Source: Hyphomicrobiales bacterium
Lineage (GTDB): Bacteria; Pseudomonadota; Alphaproteobacteria; Rhizobiales; Rhizobiaceae
Direction of reading: 5' to 3'
Assembly (NCBI GenBank): GCA_900473175.1
Contig: UCKM01000013.1
Coordinates: 1 to 64,000, forward strand
Length of the DNA stretch: 64,000 nucleotides
This document shows, piece by piece, positions 56,316 to 63,724 of the stretch. A program made the position numbers and the translations under genes. The notes under the pieces are model-generated. The model had not been told where the DNA came from, did not search any database, and was given only the letters and a program-made list of their open reading frames with translations. Numbering within the stretch: position 1 is the first letter of the stretch; every line of letters starts with the position of its first letter.

Positions 56316-56660
56316 ATGCGAAGTGCCATTTCCATGACAGTCTTGACGATGCTGATGCTTGCTGGATGCCAGTCGACAGGCGATGATGCTGATGAGGTCC
56401 CTGCGTCAGCTGTGCCGTCTGCGATGACAGCGACCGAGACCGCCTCGGGTGGTGCGCCAGCCGATATTGCCGATCTCGTCAATGCGCGCGCAGCCAGCGC
56501 CAAAGGCCAGATGCAGGCACGGGGCTACGCTGCGACCAGCTATCAGGGTGGCGCTGCGTTCTGGTGGAACCCCACCACAACAATCTGCGCGCGCGTCGTC
56601 ACCACCAACGGACGGTTTCAGACGATCGGCACGGCGGCGACGCGCTATTGCGGATATTGA
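56316..56660 (+). CDS. Small lipoprotein, hypothetical
   Basis: 114 residues from MRSAISMTVLTMLMLAGC, a lipoprotein signal with lipobox LAGC. The mature part has a Ser/Ala/Thr-rich linker and a compact end: RAASAKGQMQARGYAATSYQGG, FWWNPTTTICARVVTTNGRF. This resembles small envelope proteins of rhizobia. GGAGGGG precedes the ATG. Function unknown. Confidence 0.75.
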   Translation: MRSAISMTVLTMLMLAGCQSTGDDADEVPASAVPSAMTATETASGGAPADIADLVNARAASAKGQMQARGYAATSYQGGAAFWWNPTTTICARVVTTNGRFQTIGTAATRYCGY

Positions 56661-57107
56661 ACCGATATCCAGGTGAGACGTTTCGTGATGAAGAAGAACT
56701 GCAACCGGTCGCAACTCTACACGCTGGCCAAGCTTTTCGGCCGCGAATTAGTTTCCAACCGAAAGAAACCGGTTTCACTCGCCCGATTTAATATTTGTGG
56801 TTGTAGTATTTTTGTCACCAAAACAGGACATTGTAACGACCGGCCGCGTGACGGAAAAGATAGGTCCCCAAACCTTGCCATTCTGGCGAACATACTGGAA
56901 ACCATGGAGGTTCAGGGGGTTTTGTGGCGCAAGTTGGGTTAAAATCAGGAGAACGTTAATTCCTATTTATTAGACTTTTGTCGGAGACTCCCTATAGTGA
57001 ACTACTTCAAGCTATAGTAGAGTTAGCTTGCAAGAAGCATGGCATAATCTGATCTAGCAGGGCACGAACATAGCGAAAACGAAATAAAATCCGGGGTTTA
57101 GGCAGGA
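56661..57107. other. AT-rich leader region of the SARP regulator
   Basis: About 450 bp. A frame at 56673-56942 has no convincing ribosome site and an odd composition, so I do not call it. The 3' part (56940-57060) is AT-rich and carries two CTATAGT repeats. It probably holds the promoter for the RiPP locus. Confidence 0.5.
56992..57018 (+). promoter_or_regulatory. Direct heptamer repeats upstream of the SARP gene
   Basis: CTATAGT at 56992-56998 and again at 57012-57018, 20 bp apart start to start (about two helical turns), 90 bp before the regulator start. SARP proteins classically bind direct heptamer repeats near promoters, so autoregulation is possible. Confidence 0.45.
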
Positions 57108-59132
57108 ATGAAGCTGACGGTTTTTGGAGAGGCAACTGTTAGTCTGGGCGGGCAGCTTGTCCCGCGCGTACCCGCGAATTTTCTTCGCATCGTCGTCTAT
57201 CTTCTCTTGGTCAATGACAACCATTCCGTTTCCCGTGGAAAGCTTTCGCAAGTGCTCTGGTCCGATACGGATCAGGCGCACGCCTCGATGAATTTGCGCC
57301 AGAGTCTCGCCCGCATCCGCAAGTTCCAGGAGCAATATGGCCTGAACCTCATTCAGGGCGATGCAACCTATGTCTACCTCAACCTGTCACAGGTGAAGGC
57401 CGACCTGTTGAGCATCGATCTGCTCGACTACATCAATCATGCACGCAGGGGTGATATCGAGTCCGTACTTAGCCTGTGCGAACTCTATACCGGCGACCTC
57501 CTCGCCCAGAACGAACCGCAGAATTCCGATTTTGACGAGTGGCTGGATATCGAGCGTGTCCGCCTGCGCGACGATCTGATCACCATGCTGCTCGGCATGG
57601 TCAACCAGTCGATCGGTGTCAGCATTGATGAGAAGCGGCAGTGTGCCCGCAAGCTGATAGAGATCGATCCCTATCAGGAAGTCGGCTACCGCGCCCTGAT
57701 GCAGACTGCGTCGCAGCTCGGGCTCATCGCCAAGGTCGAGCGCACCTTCCGCGAGTGCACCCGCAAGTTGCGCGACGATCTCGACGTCGAGCCGGAAGAG
57801 GAAACGATCGAGCTCTACCAGCAACTGCTGCCCAAGCTCTCGCCGGCGACGACACGCGCGCTGATCCTGCCGCACGCTGTCAACCCGTCGCATGGCAATG
57901 GCATCGAAATTCAGACGCCGCATTCGATTCGGGCGGTGAACCAGATCGAGCAGAACAAGCTGGCGGGCCTGCCGAGGGTCATCGTCCTTTATCTGCCGCA
58001 CAATCCTGCCGATCCGATGGAGCAGCTTGCTGCCTCGCTGGTCGATGATATCACCATCGGTCTCTGCCGCTTGCGCACGCTCTCCGTCGTTGCGCCCTAT
58101 ACGTCGAGCCGGGTGGTTACGGAGTCATCCATTGACAGCTTTGACGGCTTAAGCGAGCAGTTCGGCGTGAACTATGTCGTCGACAGCAAGATCGTGCGCC
58201 GGGATGGCTTCTGCTTCCTTTCGGTGAAACTGATTGATGCCGCGACGCAGGAAATCGTCTGGGCCGAGAAACAGAAGTTCGACTATGTCCTGCCCGAGCA
58301 GCAATATCGCCAGCTTTCGATCCGCATCATCCTGTCGGTCGTCTCCGTCATCGAGAAAGCGGAACTCGACCGCTACAACCGCCTGTTCCAGGATCCGAAT
58401 GCCTATTACTGGTATCTGGTCGGCAAGCGGGATATCGACAAGTTCGATCTGCCGAAGTTGCGCCAGTCGCGTCAGTCCTTCAAGAATGCGCTCACTGCCT
58501 CCCCGGATTTTGTGCCGGCGCTCAGCGGCATCGCCCGGACCATGCAGAAGGAATGGCTGATGCTCGCGCGCAGCGAGAAAGATATCCTGATCGAAGGCGA
58601 GCAGATCGCCAAGCGTGCGGCGCCGGCTGATCCGGACGACGAGAGGCCCTTGCGCGAGCTCGGCACCATCAGCATGTATCTCGGCAAGTTCGACGACAGT
58701 CTCGAATATTTCGATCAGGGTGAATCCATCAACCCGCAACATGCCGACCTGCTTGCAGACTATGCGGATGCGCTGACCCATTATGGGTGGCTCGAACTTG
58801 CTGTTGAAAAGATCAATCAGGCTATTGCTCACAATCCCCTTGCCCCAGACTACTATTATTGGGTCGGCGGCGGCGCGTTGCATAATCTTGAGCGCCATTC
58901 CGAGGCTCTTGCTTTACTCCAACAGATGCAAAATCCGCGGGCGGCGGCGCGCCTGATTGCTGCCTGCTGGGCCATGCTCGGGGAGCGGGAAAAGGCGGAG
59001 GAATACCGACGCTACGCCCTTGAGGACAATCCGAATTTCAAGATTGACGACTGGATCAGCGGTTTGGGCGTCAGGCTGCCGGAACAGCGCAAGAGATACG
59101 AGGCATCGCTTCGGCAAGCAGGTTTTCAGTAA
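57108..59132 (+). CDS. SARP/BTAD-type transcriptional regulator with TPR region
   Basis: 674 residues. Residues 1-90 form an OmpR-type winged helix (MKLTVFGEATVSLGG, SRGKLSQVLW, ASMNLRQSLARIRKF); 95-245 form the BTAD helical domain (LLSIDLLDYINHARRGD, KLRDDLDVEPEEETIELYQQ). A TolB/FlgO-like alpha-beta domain (about 285-420, VIVLYLPHNPADPMEQLAASL) and TPR-like helices to the end follow (SLEYFDQGESINPQHADLLADY). No NB-ARC ATPase is present. It opens the YcaO/TfuA locus and ends 35 bp before the first small protein, so it probably activates it. Confidence 0.85.
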   Translation: MKLTVFGEATVSLGGQLVPRVPANFLRIVVYLLLVNDNHSVSRGKLSQVLWSDTDQAHASMNLRQSLARIRKFQEQYGLNLIQGDATYVYLNLSQVKADLLSIDLLDYINHARRGDIESVLSLCELYTGDLLAQNEPQNSDFDEWLDIERVRLRDDLITMLLGMVNQSIGVSIDEKRQCARKLIEIDPYQEVGYRALMQTASQLGLIAKVERTFRECTRKLRDDLDVEPEEETIELYQQLLPKLSPATTRALILPHAVNPSHGNGIEIQTPHSIRAVNQIEQNKLAGLPRVIVLYLPHNPADPMEQLAASLVDDITIGLCRLRTLSVVAPYTSSRVVTESSIDSFDGLSEQFGVNYVVDSKIVRRDGFCFLSVKLIDAATQEIVWAEKQKFDYVLPEQQYRQLSIRIILSVVSVIEKAELDRYNRLFQDPNAYYWYLVGKRDIDKFDLPKLRQSRQSFKNALTASPDFVPALSGIARTMQKEWLMLARSEKDILIEGEQIAKRAAPADPDDERPLRELGTISMYLGKFDDSLEYFDQGESINPQHADLLADYADALTHYGWLELAVEKINQAIAHNPLAPDYYYWVGGGALHNLERHSEALALLQQMQNPRAAARLIAACWAMLGEREKAEEYRRYALEDNPNFKIDDWISGLGVRLPEQRKRYEASLRQAGFQ

Positions 59133-59167
59133 TCTTTACCCGCAACAAGCAAAAAGGAACGTTCTGA

Positions 59168-59431
59168 ATGGCCAAATATTTCATTATCGGCGAGACAGGA
59201 AGCAAAGATCTGTGGCTGGTCGACGTGGACAATCGCACTGTCGAGCCGGTGACGGATGCCGTGCTCAAGAAGTCAAAAGCGGTGGATCCTGGTTTTGTCG
59301 GCGTAATTGATCAGGCTAGAACGAACGGGATCACTACGATAAAGGGAGTAAGCATTGCGGTTGTAACAAGCAGTCGATCAGTTGCAGCCGCCCAATCATT
59401 TCTCGTCAATCCAGACGCGAGCAAAAAATAG
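59168..59431 (+). CDS. Candidate RiPP precursor or leader-domain protein A
   Basis: 87 residues, AAAGGAA ribosome site. Unrecognised on its own, but residues 1-62 align without gaps to protein B at 59540: shared MAK, I6, LWLV at 15-18, R23, E26, F43, I47, GI at 54-55, G60 and S62. Its C-terminal 25 residues (VAAAQSFLVNPDASKK end) contain Ser and Thr but no Cys and no repeats. It could be a second precursor, a leader-only binding partner or an immunity factor. It lies between the SARP gene and the repeat precursor. Confidence 0.65.
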   Translation: MAKYFIIGETGSKDLWLVDVDNRTVEPVTDAVLKKSKAVDPGFVGVIDQARTNGITTIKGVSIAVVTSSRSVAAAQSFLVNPDASKK

Positions 59432-59444
59432 TTAAAAATATTCG

Positions 59445-59475
59445 CTGAAATTTCAGAAGAAACAATACTTCTTCT
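59445..59475 (+). repeat. Inverted repeats between the two small RiPP genes
   Basis: A perfect 12-bp palindrome CTGAAATTTCAG (59445-59456) overlaps a second stem AGAAGAA (59455-59461) / TTCTTCT (59469-59475). They sit 65-95 bp before gene B and could be an operator or an RNA structure that sets the A-to-B ratio. Confidence 0.45.
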
Positions 59476-59539
59476 TGATCTGTTTCAGAATCGTCATACC
59501 TTTGCCATGTGGGCTCTCCTTCGTAGAAAGGTTATTCGC

Positions 59540-59929
59540 ATGGCAAAGTTTCATATCGTGGACGACGTGGACACCAACAAGCTCTGGCTTGTAAATATGG
59601 AGACACGGAGTGCGGAATGTCTTGATCGGGATTTGATCGGTTCCTTGGGATTGGCAGGTCAGGAATTTTTATCTTCAATAGGTAGTTTATTGAACGACGG
59701 CATTGCTGCAAGTGATGGCCGTAGTGATCCGTCGGATCGTGCCTTCTCGTTTGATGGCCGCAGTGATGCTTCGGACCGTGCCTTCTCGTTTGATAGCCGG
59801 AGCGATCCCTCGGATCGGGCCTTCTCGTTCGATGGCCGGAGTGATCCGTCTGATCGGGCCTTCTCGTTCGACAGCCGTAGCAATCCGTCTGATCGGGCGT
59901 TTTCAGCAAGTCCTGCTGGTCTGAACTGA
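59540..59929 (+). CDS. Candidate RiPP precursor B with five-repeat core
   Basis: 129 residues from MAKFHIVDDVD; a GAAAGG ribosome site supports ATG 59540 over 59507. Residues 1-58 match the leader of protein A. From residue 59 there are five 13-residue repeats of the form D(G/S)RSDPSDRAFSF, ending with a short SPAGLN tail. The repeats have no Cys (the only Cys is residue 27, in the leader) but are rich in Ser, Asp, Arg and Phe. A leader followed by repeated cores, directly before YcaO and TfuA genes, is what a multi-core RiPP precursor would look like. Confidence 0.75.
   Translation: MAKFHIVDDVDTNKLWLVNMETRSAECLDRDLIGSLGLAGQEFLSSIGSLLNDGIAASDGRSDPSDRAFSFDGRSDASDRAFSFDSRSDPSDRAFSFDGRSDPSDRAFSFDSRSNPSDRAFSASPAGLN
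59714..59908 (+). repeat. Five tandem 39-bp repeats encoding the putative core
   Basis: Five in-frame 39-nt units starting at 59714, 59753, 59792, 59831 and 59870. Amino acid changes are few (Gly/Ser at 2, Asp/Asn at 5, Pro/Ala at 6, Ala for Phe at 13 in the last unit) while synonymous changes are common (CGT/CGC/CGG, TCG/TCT, GAT/GAC, TTT/TTC). Confidence 0.95.
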
Positions 59930-59996
59930 GGAATTAAGGCATTTGTTTGCGTTCGTTTCGTACTAGATGCGTAATCTGCGGCCAGATGGAGTGGCA

Positions 59997-61253
59997 ATGA
60001 AACCATTGGCCGGGGTGCCGGTTCCTGACCGGCTGGCGGCAGACGAAGCCAGGCTTCGCTCTGCTTTCCGCCCCGATGAACCATCGTCGACACGCCTGGT
60101 TGATGCGGACGAGACCGTGAACCGGTTGCGGCCGCATTTTCCGCGTTTGGGCATCGTGCGGATGGCCGAAGTTACCGGGCTCGACCGCATCGGCATTCCT
60201 GTCTGGATGGCGGTGCGGCCCAACAGCCGGACGCTCGCCGTCAGCCAGGGCAAGGGCGTCAGCGCCGCCCATGCCCGCGCTTCCGCGGTAATGGAAGCCG
60301 CTGAAATCGCCATTGCCGAAGATATTCCGCTTGCTTCCTTTGCCGCCACGCGCCGCGAATTGCGCGATGCGGGTCACGACGTGTTCGACGGGCGCATGCT
60401 GTTGATGCGTGGCGCCGATGAGGCTGGACCCGACGAGACTGATTACTGGCTGGAAGGTTATGACCTCCTGAAACAGAAGCCGGTCTTCGTGCCGCGCGAA
60501 CTCGTATCGCTCGATTTCACCGCGGCGCGGCGCTCCTTCCACTATTGTCAGTCGACCGACGGCCTCGCCTCGGGCAATTGCCTGCTTGAAGCGGTCATAC
60601 ACGGCCTGTGCGAACGTGTGGAGCGCGATGCGACCGAGCTCTGGCGTTTCCAGCGCGATGCCGGCGTGCATGCGCGCTGCGTCGATCCTGCGGTTTTTGC
60701 CGATAGTGGCATTGACTGGATGGCGGAACGCATCACCGCCGCGAACTTCGTCTTGCGGCTCTTCAACATGACGTCGGATATCGACCTGCCTGTGTTCATG
60801 GCGACGATCAGCCCCGCCACGCAGCACGGCACCTATCTGCACTTCGACCTTGCCGCCGGCTATGGCTGCCATCTGTCGCCGCGCGTCGCCGCCATGCGGG
60901 CGATCACAGAGGCGGCACAGACCCGCATCACCAATATATCCGGTGCGCGCGATGATTTCGATCCGTCGGAATATCATCAACGCCTTGCGCCCGACCTTGC
61001 CGTCTATATCAATTCGAAGCCAGCGGATCACTGGCGCTTCGAGGAGCCCGAGCCAGTATCGCGTGCCAGTCTCGAAACCTATCTCGAGCCGCTGCGTCAG
61101 CGCGGCGTCAGCAGCGTTGTCGCCGTGCCGCTTGGCGGCGAGGCTCATGGCATGTCGGTTTGCCGCGTGCTCATCAACGAACTTGAAAGCCCGGCCGGCA
61201 CCCGCAAGCATCGCTTTGGCGGTCGCGCCCTCAATGCCATGCTGCGGCAATAG
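59997..61253 (+). CDS. YcaO family ATP-dependent peptide-modifying enzyme
   Basis: About 418 residues. YcaO ATP-site motifs: SQGKGVSAAHARASAVMEAAE (about 77-97), DGLASGNCLLEAVIHGLCERVERDA (about 185-209) with the Glu residues that hold magnesium, and AMRAITEAAQTR. YcaO enzymes activate backbone amides with ATP to form azolines, thioamides or amidines. The C-terminus, LNAMLRQ, lacks the PxPxP end of azoline-forming cyclodehydratases. GGAG lies 5 nt before ATG 59997; ATG 59967 is an alternative. It follows the repeat precursor and is 8 bp before tfuA. Confidence 0.92.
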   Translation: MKPLAGVPVPDRLAADEARLRSAFRPDEPSSTRLVDADETVNRLRPHFPRLGIVRMAEVTGLDRIGIPVWMAVRPNSRTLAVSQGKGVSAAHARASAVMEAAEIAIAEDIPLASFAATRRELRDAGHDVFDGRMLLMRGADEAGPDETDYWLEGYDLLKQKPVFVPRELVSLDFTAARRSFHYCQSTDGLASGNCLLEAVIHGLCERVERDATELWRFQRDAGVHARCVDPAVFADSGIDWMAERITAANFVLRLFNMTSDIDLPVFMATISPATQHGTYLHFDLAAGYGCHLSPRVAAMRAITEAAQTRITNISGARDDFDPSEYHQRLAPDLAVYINSKPADHWRFEEPEPVSRASLETYLEPLRQRGVSSVVAVPLGGEAHGMSVCRVLINELESPAGTRKHRFGGRALNAMLRQ

Positions 61254-61261
61254 GAGCGGCG

Positions 61262-61999
61262 ATGAAGATCCTCTTTGCAGGCCCAAGCCTTTCCGGCACC
61301 GAATTCGTGCCGCTGCGCAGCGGGGAAGACCGGATCCTGCCAGACCATGGCCTGACCTGCCGTGGTCCGGCGAAATGCGGCGACATCACCCATGCGGTTG
61401 ATCAGGGGTTTCGCGTCATCGGTCTGGTCGACGGGCGGTTCGAGGATGTCGCGGCCGTCTGGCACAAGGAAATCCTGCATGCCTTGTCAGTGGGCGCCAT
61501 TGTCTATGGTGCTGCCAGCATGGGCGCTTTGCGCGCCGCCGAATGCCATCCCTTCGGCATGATCGGCATTGGCCACGTCTTTGAGCGCTATGCCTTCGGC
61601 GGCCTGGAAGACGATGCCGCGGTTGCACAGGTGCACGCACCGGCCGAATTCGGCTACCTCGCCTTTAGCGAAGCCATGGTTACGGTCGATGCCACGCTCG
61701 ATGCGGCGCTTGCTGCCAGGTCGATCACGGATGCTGAACACGCGCTCATTCGCGCCAAGGCCGACGGCGTGTTTTTCAAGGAGCGGACATGGCGGCGCAT
61801 CTTCGATGTGGTGTCAGCCGATATCGATCGCGCGGGAGAGCGACTGGAACCGCATATCCGCAATATCAAGCGAGAGGATGCCGAGGCGTTGCTCGAGGTG
61901 CTGCTGGAGCGCAAGGCCACGACCGAACCAAAGGCAGCACGCGAATTCGCTGGTTGGCGGTTCAACGAAACCTCGCAATGGCGCAAGCTGCGCGTCTGA
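61262..61999 (+). CDS. tfuA: TfuA-like protein
   Basis: 245 residues with AGGAGCG before the ATG. Conserved TfuA core: VIGLVDGRFEDVAAVWHKEI, GAIVYGAASMGALRAAEC and HPFGMIGIGHVFERYAFG. TfuA proteins partner YcaO in trifolitoxin loci, in thioamide peptides such as thiovarsolin and thioviridamide, and in thioglycine formation in methanogen McrA, where they are thought to help supply sulfur. The 8-bp gap to ycaO suggests one functional unit. Confidence 0.92.
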   Translation: MKILFAGPSLSGTEFVPLRSGEDRILPDHGLTCRGPAKCGDITHAVDQGFRVIGLVDGRFEDVAAVWHKEILHALSVGAIVYGAASMGALRAAECHPFGMIGIGHVFERYAFGGLEDDAAVAQVHAPAEFGYLAFSEAMVTVDATLDAALAARSITDAEHALIRAKADGVFFKERTWRRIFDVVSADIDRAGERLEPHIRNIKREDAEALLEVLLERKATTEPKAAREFAGWRFNETSQWRKLRV

Positions 62000-62362
62000 G
62001 CCCTCGAAATTTGCTCTAATTGCGCCTAGACCGAATTAATTATCCGAATCCCCGACTAAAGTCTAAAAAAACGGGTTTGAGTCACGCTGGCGTAACGGGG
62101 TGCTTCATAATCTCAACCCGTGGTCGCAAGTTTAGCGCATGAAAACAAACAAAAAAAGCATTCAAGCGTGTGTGGGAGCAAGCGGGCAGTCAGTGGGGGA
62201 CCTACGCCGGAATTCTATGATTCACTAGTTAGAATTTCGGCGTAGCACCACTCGACCCGGACCTCAATCTCTTCGATTCCATCCCAAACCCGACAATTCG
62301 TCTGCCGTATCGAAGCATTTTTCAATCGCCGCCAAGACATGGAATCGCGTGTAAATTCCGGA
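62000..62362. other. Region downstream of tfuA, no gene supported
   Basis: About 360 bp. No exporter, peptidase or immunity-like ORF is seen. A frame on the minus strand at 62215-62538 has unlikely composition. A short palindrome GACTAAAGTC lies near 62060. Confidence 0.5.
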
Positions 62363-62596
62363 TTATTTCGACTGCTCGTTCTCGTCGCCGGCGGCAAGCC
62401 ATTGCACAAGGATGGCCACGGACATCGGTCCGAGGTTCGGAATGAGGGTAAGATCGAGCTGGCGCGCCCAAGAGCGTTCAGGCTCCCAATCGGGCGGCAT
62501 GTTCCAGGGCGTACCGCCAAATTCGATCCACAAAGCATTGACGATGCGCGAATGCACGGTTTTTGAAGGGCAGAAGTTTTGCAGGCGATTACTCAT
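62363..62596 (-). CDS. Small hypothetical protein
   Basis: 77 residues: a basic N-terminus, a Trp-rich middle (WIEFGGTPWNMPPDWEPERS), then TLIPNLGPMSVAILVQWLAAG, which resembles a helix-hairpin-helix motif (IPxLGPxxA). Composition is protein-like, but no strong ribosome site is seen. Confidence 0.42.
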   Translation of the reverse strand: MSNRLQNFCPSKTVHSRIVNALWIEFGGTPWNMPPDWEPERSWARQLDLTLIPNLGPMSVAILVQWLAAGDENEQSK

Positions 62597-62857
62597 GAAT
62601 ACCCTGGCATTTTTGCTTGATGTAGCATTACGGTTCGTTCTGGCCGGTTTAGGCCGCGCGACTGCTCATCGCCTTTGAACCGGACCTCCATGAATCAATG
62701 CTTCGCCATGCAAGGCCGGGATAGTCCCGGCGGGTATGTGGAACCCGGCGGGTTCGGCGATCGACAGGGTTAAAAGCAAGGTCCCGTCGAAGACGTTGCT
62801 TGGTATCGGCGTGTTTTTCTTCCGCCGTTCATCCAGCGGTGTTTGTCTGTTCGGCAT

Positions 62858-63231
62858 GATGCAGGCCCCCCAATGACCCTTTCATCTTTTTACTTCATCT
62901 CACGTTTCATAAGAAAAACGAGAGGGGATATTGAAGGTCGTTATCACAACGATCCATCTTTGTCTTATTACCAAAGAAGAAATAAAATGTAATGCCGAAC
63001 ATAAACTGGCTTATCGCCAGTTGTATATGCACAATTGACTTACTATTCTCATTTTCTTCTTTGATATGTTGCCAATCTCACCTAAATATCGTATATTATA
63101 TTGCCTTTTCGTCAATAATTAATAATGATTAATGGCCATCAAAAGTCCTAGCAATTCCTATTGAGCGCTACTCCCCATGCCCCTTTGGCGACATTGATCT
63201 TCTGTCTCGCCTTGGCGATCCTTCCCTGCGG
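62858..63231. other. AT-rich intergenic region
   Basis: About 370 bp, strongly AT-rich between 62885 and 63160, unlike the surrounding sequence. No ORF or clear RNA. A 63-codon minus-strand frame just before it (62666-62857) is not supported. Low GC may reflect a promoter region or acquired DNA. Confidence 0.5.
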
Positions 63232-63714
63232 TCAGACCCGGATTCCTTTGAGCTTGATGAAGGCCCAGATATCCCGGTTCACCTCGATGATTGCGTCGAT
63301 CGTTGCCTGGATGCGTTCCAATTCCCGATCGTCGAGTGCCTCGACTTTTCCGTATTTCAGATTGTCGTCCATATCGACGATGCGCATCAGCTGCGTCGAC
63401 GTCAGGACGCCAGCCTCGTCGAAGGAATAGATACAATGATTGTACTTGTTGCGCAGTCGTTGTTCGCGCGTCATCTTGCCGGTGATCTCGAGGATCGCCG
63501 TCTTGGTCTCAGGCGGCGTCGAGCTGATCTTCGACAGCCGTTCCAGAAGATCGATCCTGGCCCGCGTGGTATTCAACGTCAGGAAGATGACGGTCGCAGC
63601 TTCCTTGTTGGTGTCGAGCAGGTGGGCAATCAGGTAGATGAACAGGCTTTCGGTGTTCGTCCACGTATAATTCAATTTGCCCACCAGCATCAGTACGTCG
63701 TTGATGCGGGACAT
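63232..63714 (-). CDS. Helical hypothetical protein next to a LuxR regulator
   Basis: 160 residues, mostly helical: VLMLVGKLNYTWTNTESLFIYLIAHLL, LTLNTTRARIDLLERLSKI, RNKYNHCIYSFDEAG, then an amphipathic end. The arrangement with RNKYNH resembles small conserved proteins of unknown function related to abortive-infection/HEPN-like helical bundles, but I cannot assign it. It lies 10 bp after the LuxR gene on the same strand, so the two are probably co-transcribed. Confidence 0.7.
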   Translation of the reverse strand: MSRINDVLMLVGKLNYTWTNTESLFIYLIAHLLDTNKEAATVIFLTLNTTRARIDLLERLSKISSTPPETKTAILEITGKMTREQRLRNKYNHCIYSFDEAGVLTSTQLMRIVDMDDNLKYGKVEALDDRELERIQATIDAIIEVNRDIWAFIKLKGIRV

Positions 63715-63724
63715 TGCCTTGACC

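Noticed and set aside
56673-56942. Plus-strand 89-codon ORF before the SARP gene
   Set aside because: Composition unlike neighbours, no ribosome site, and it crosses the AT-rich promoter region.
59714-59908. CRISPR array as an explanation of the repeats
   Set aside because: The 39-bp units are contiguous, with no spacers, and stay in frame within a coding sequence.
59703-59924. Second plus frame through the repeats
   Set aside because: The 39-bp period keeps all frames open; this one has no leader and no ribosome site.
59659-60093. Minus-strand ORF with repeated SNEKARSDGSLRP units
   Set aside because: The repeats are the complement of the core-encoding 39-bp units. The plus frame has the ribosome site, the shared leader and synonymous drift, so this is a shadow.
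62666-62857. Minus-strand 63-codon ORF
   Set aside because: No convincing ribosome site, no recognisable fold and weak composition; left uncalled.
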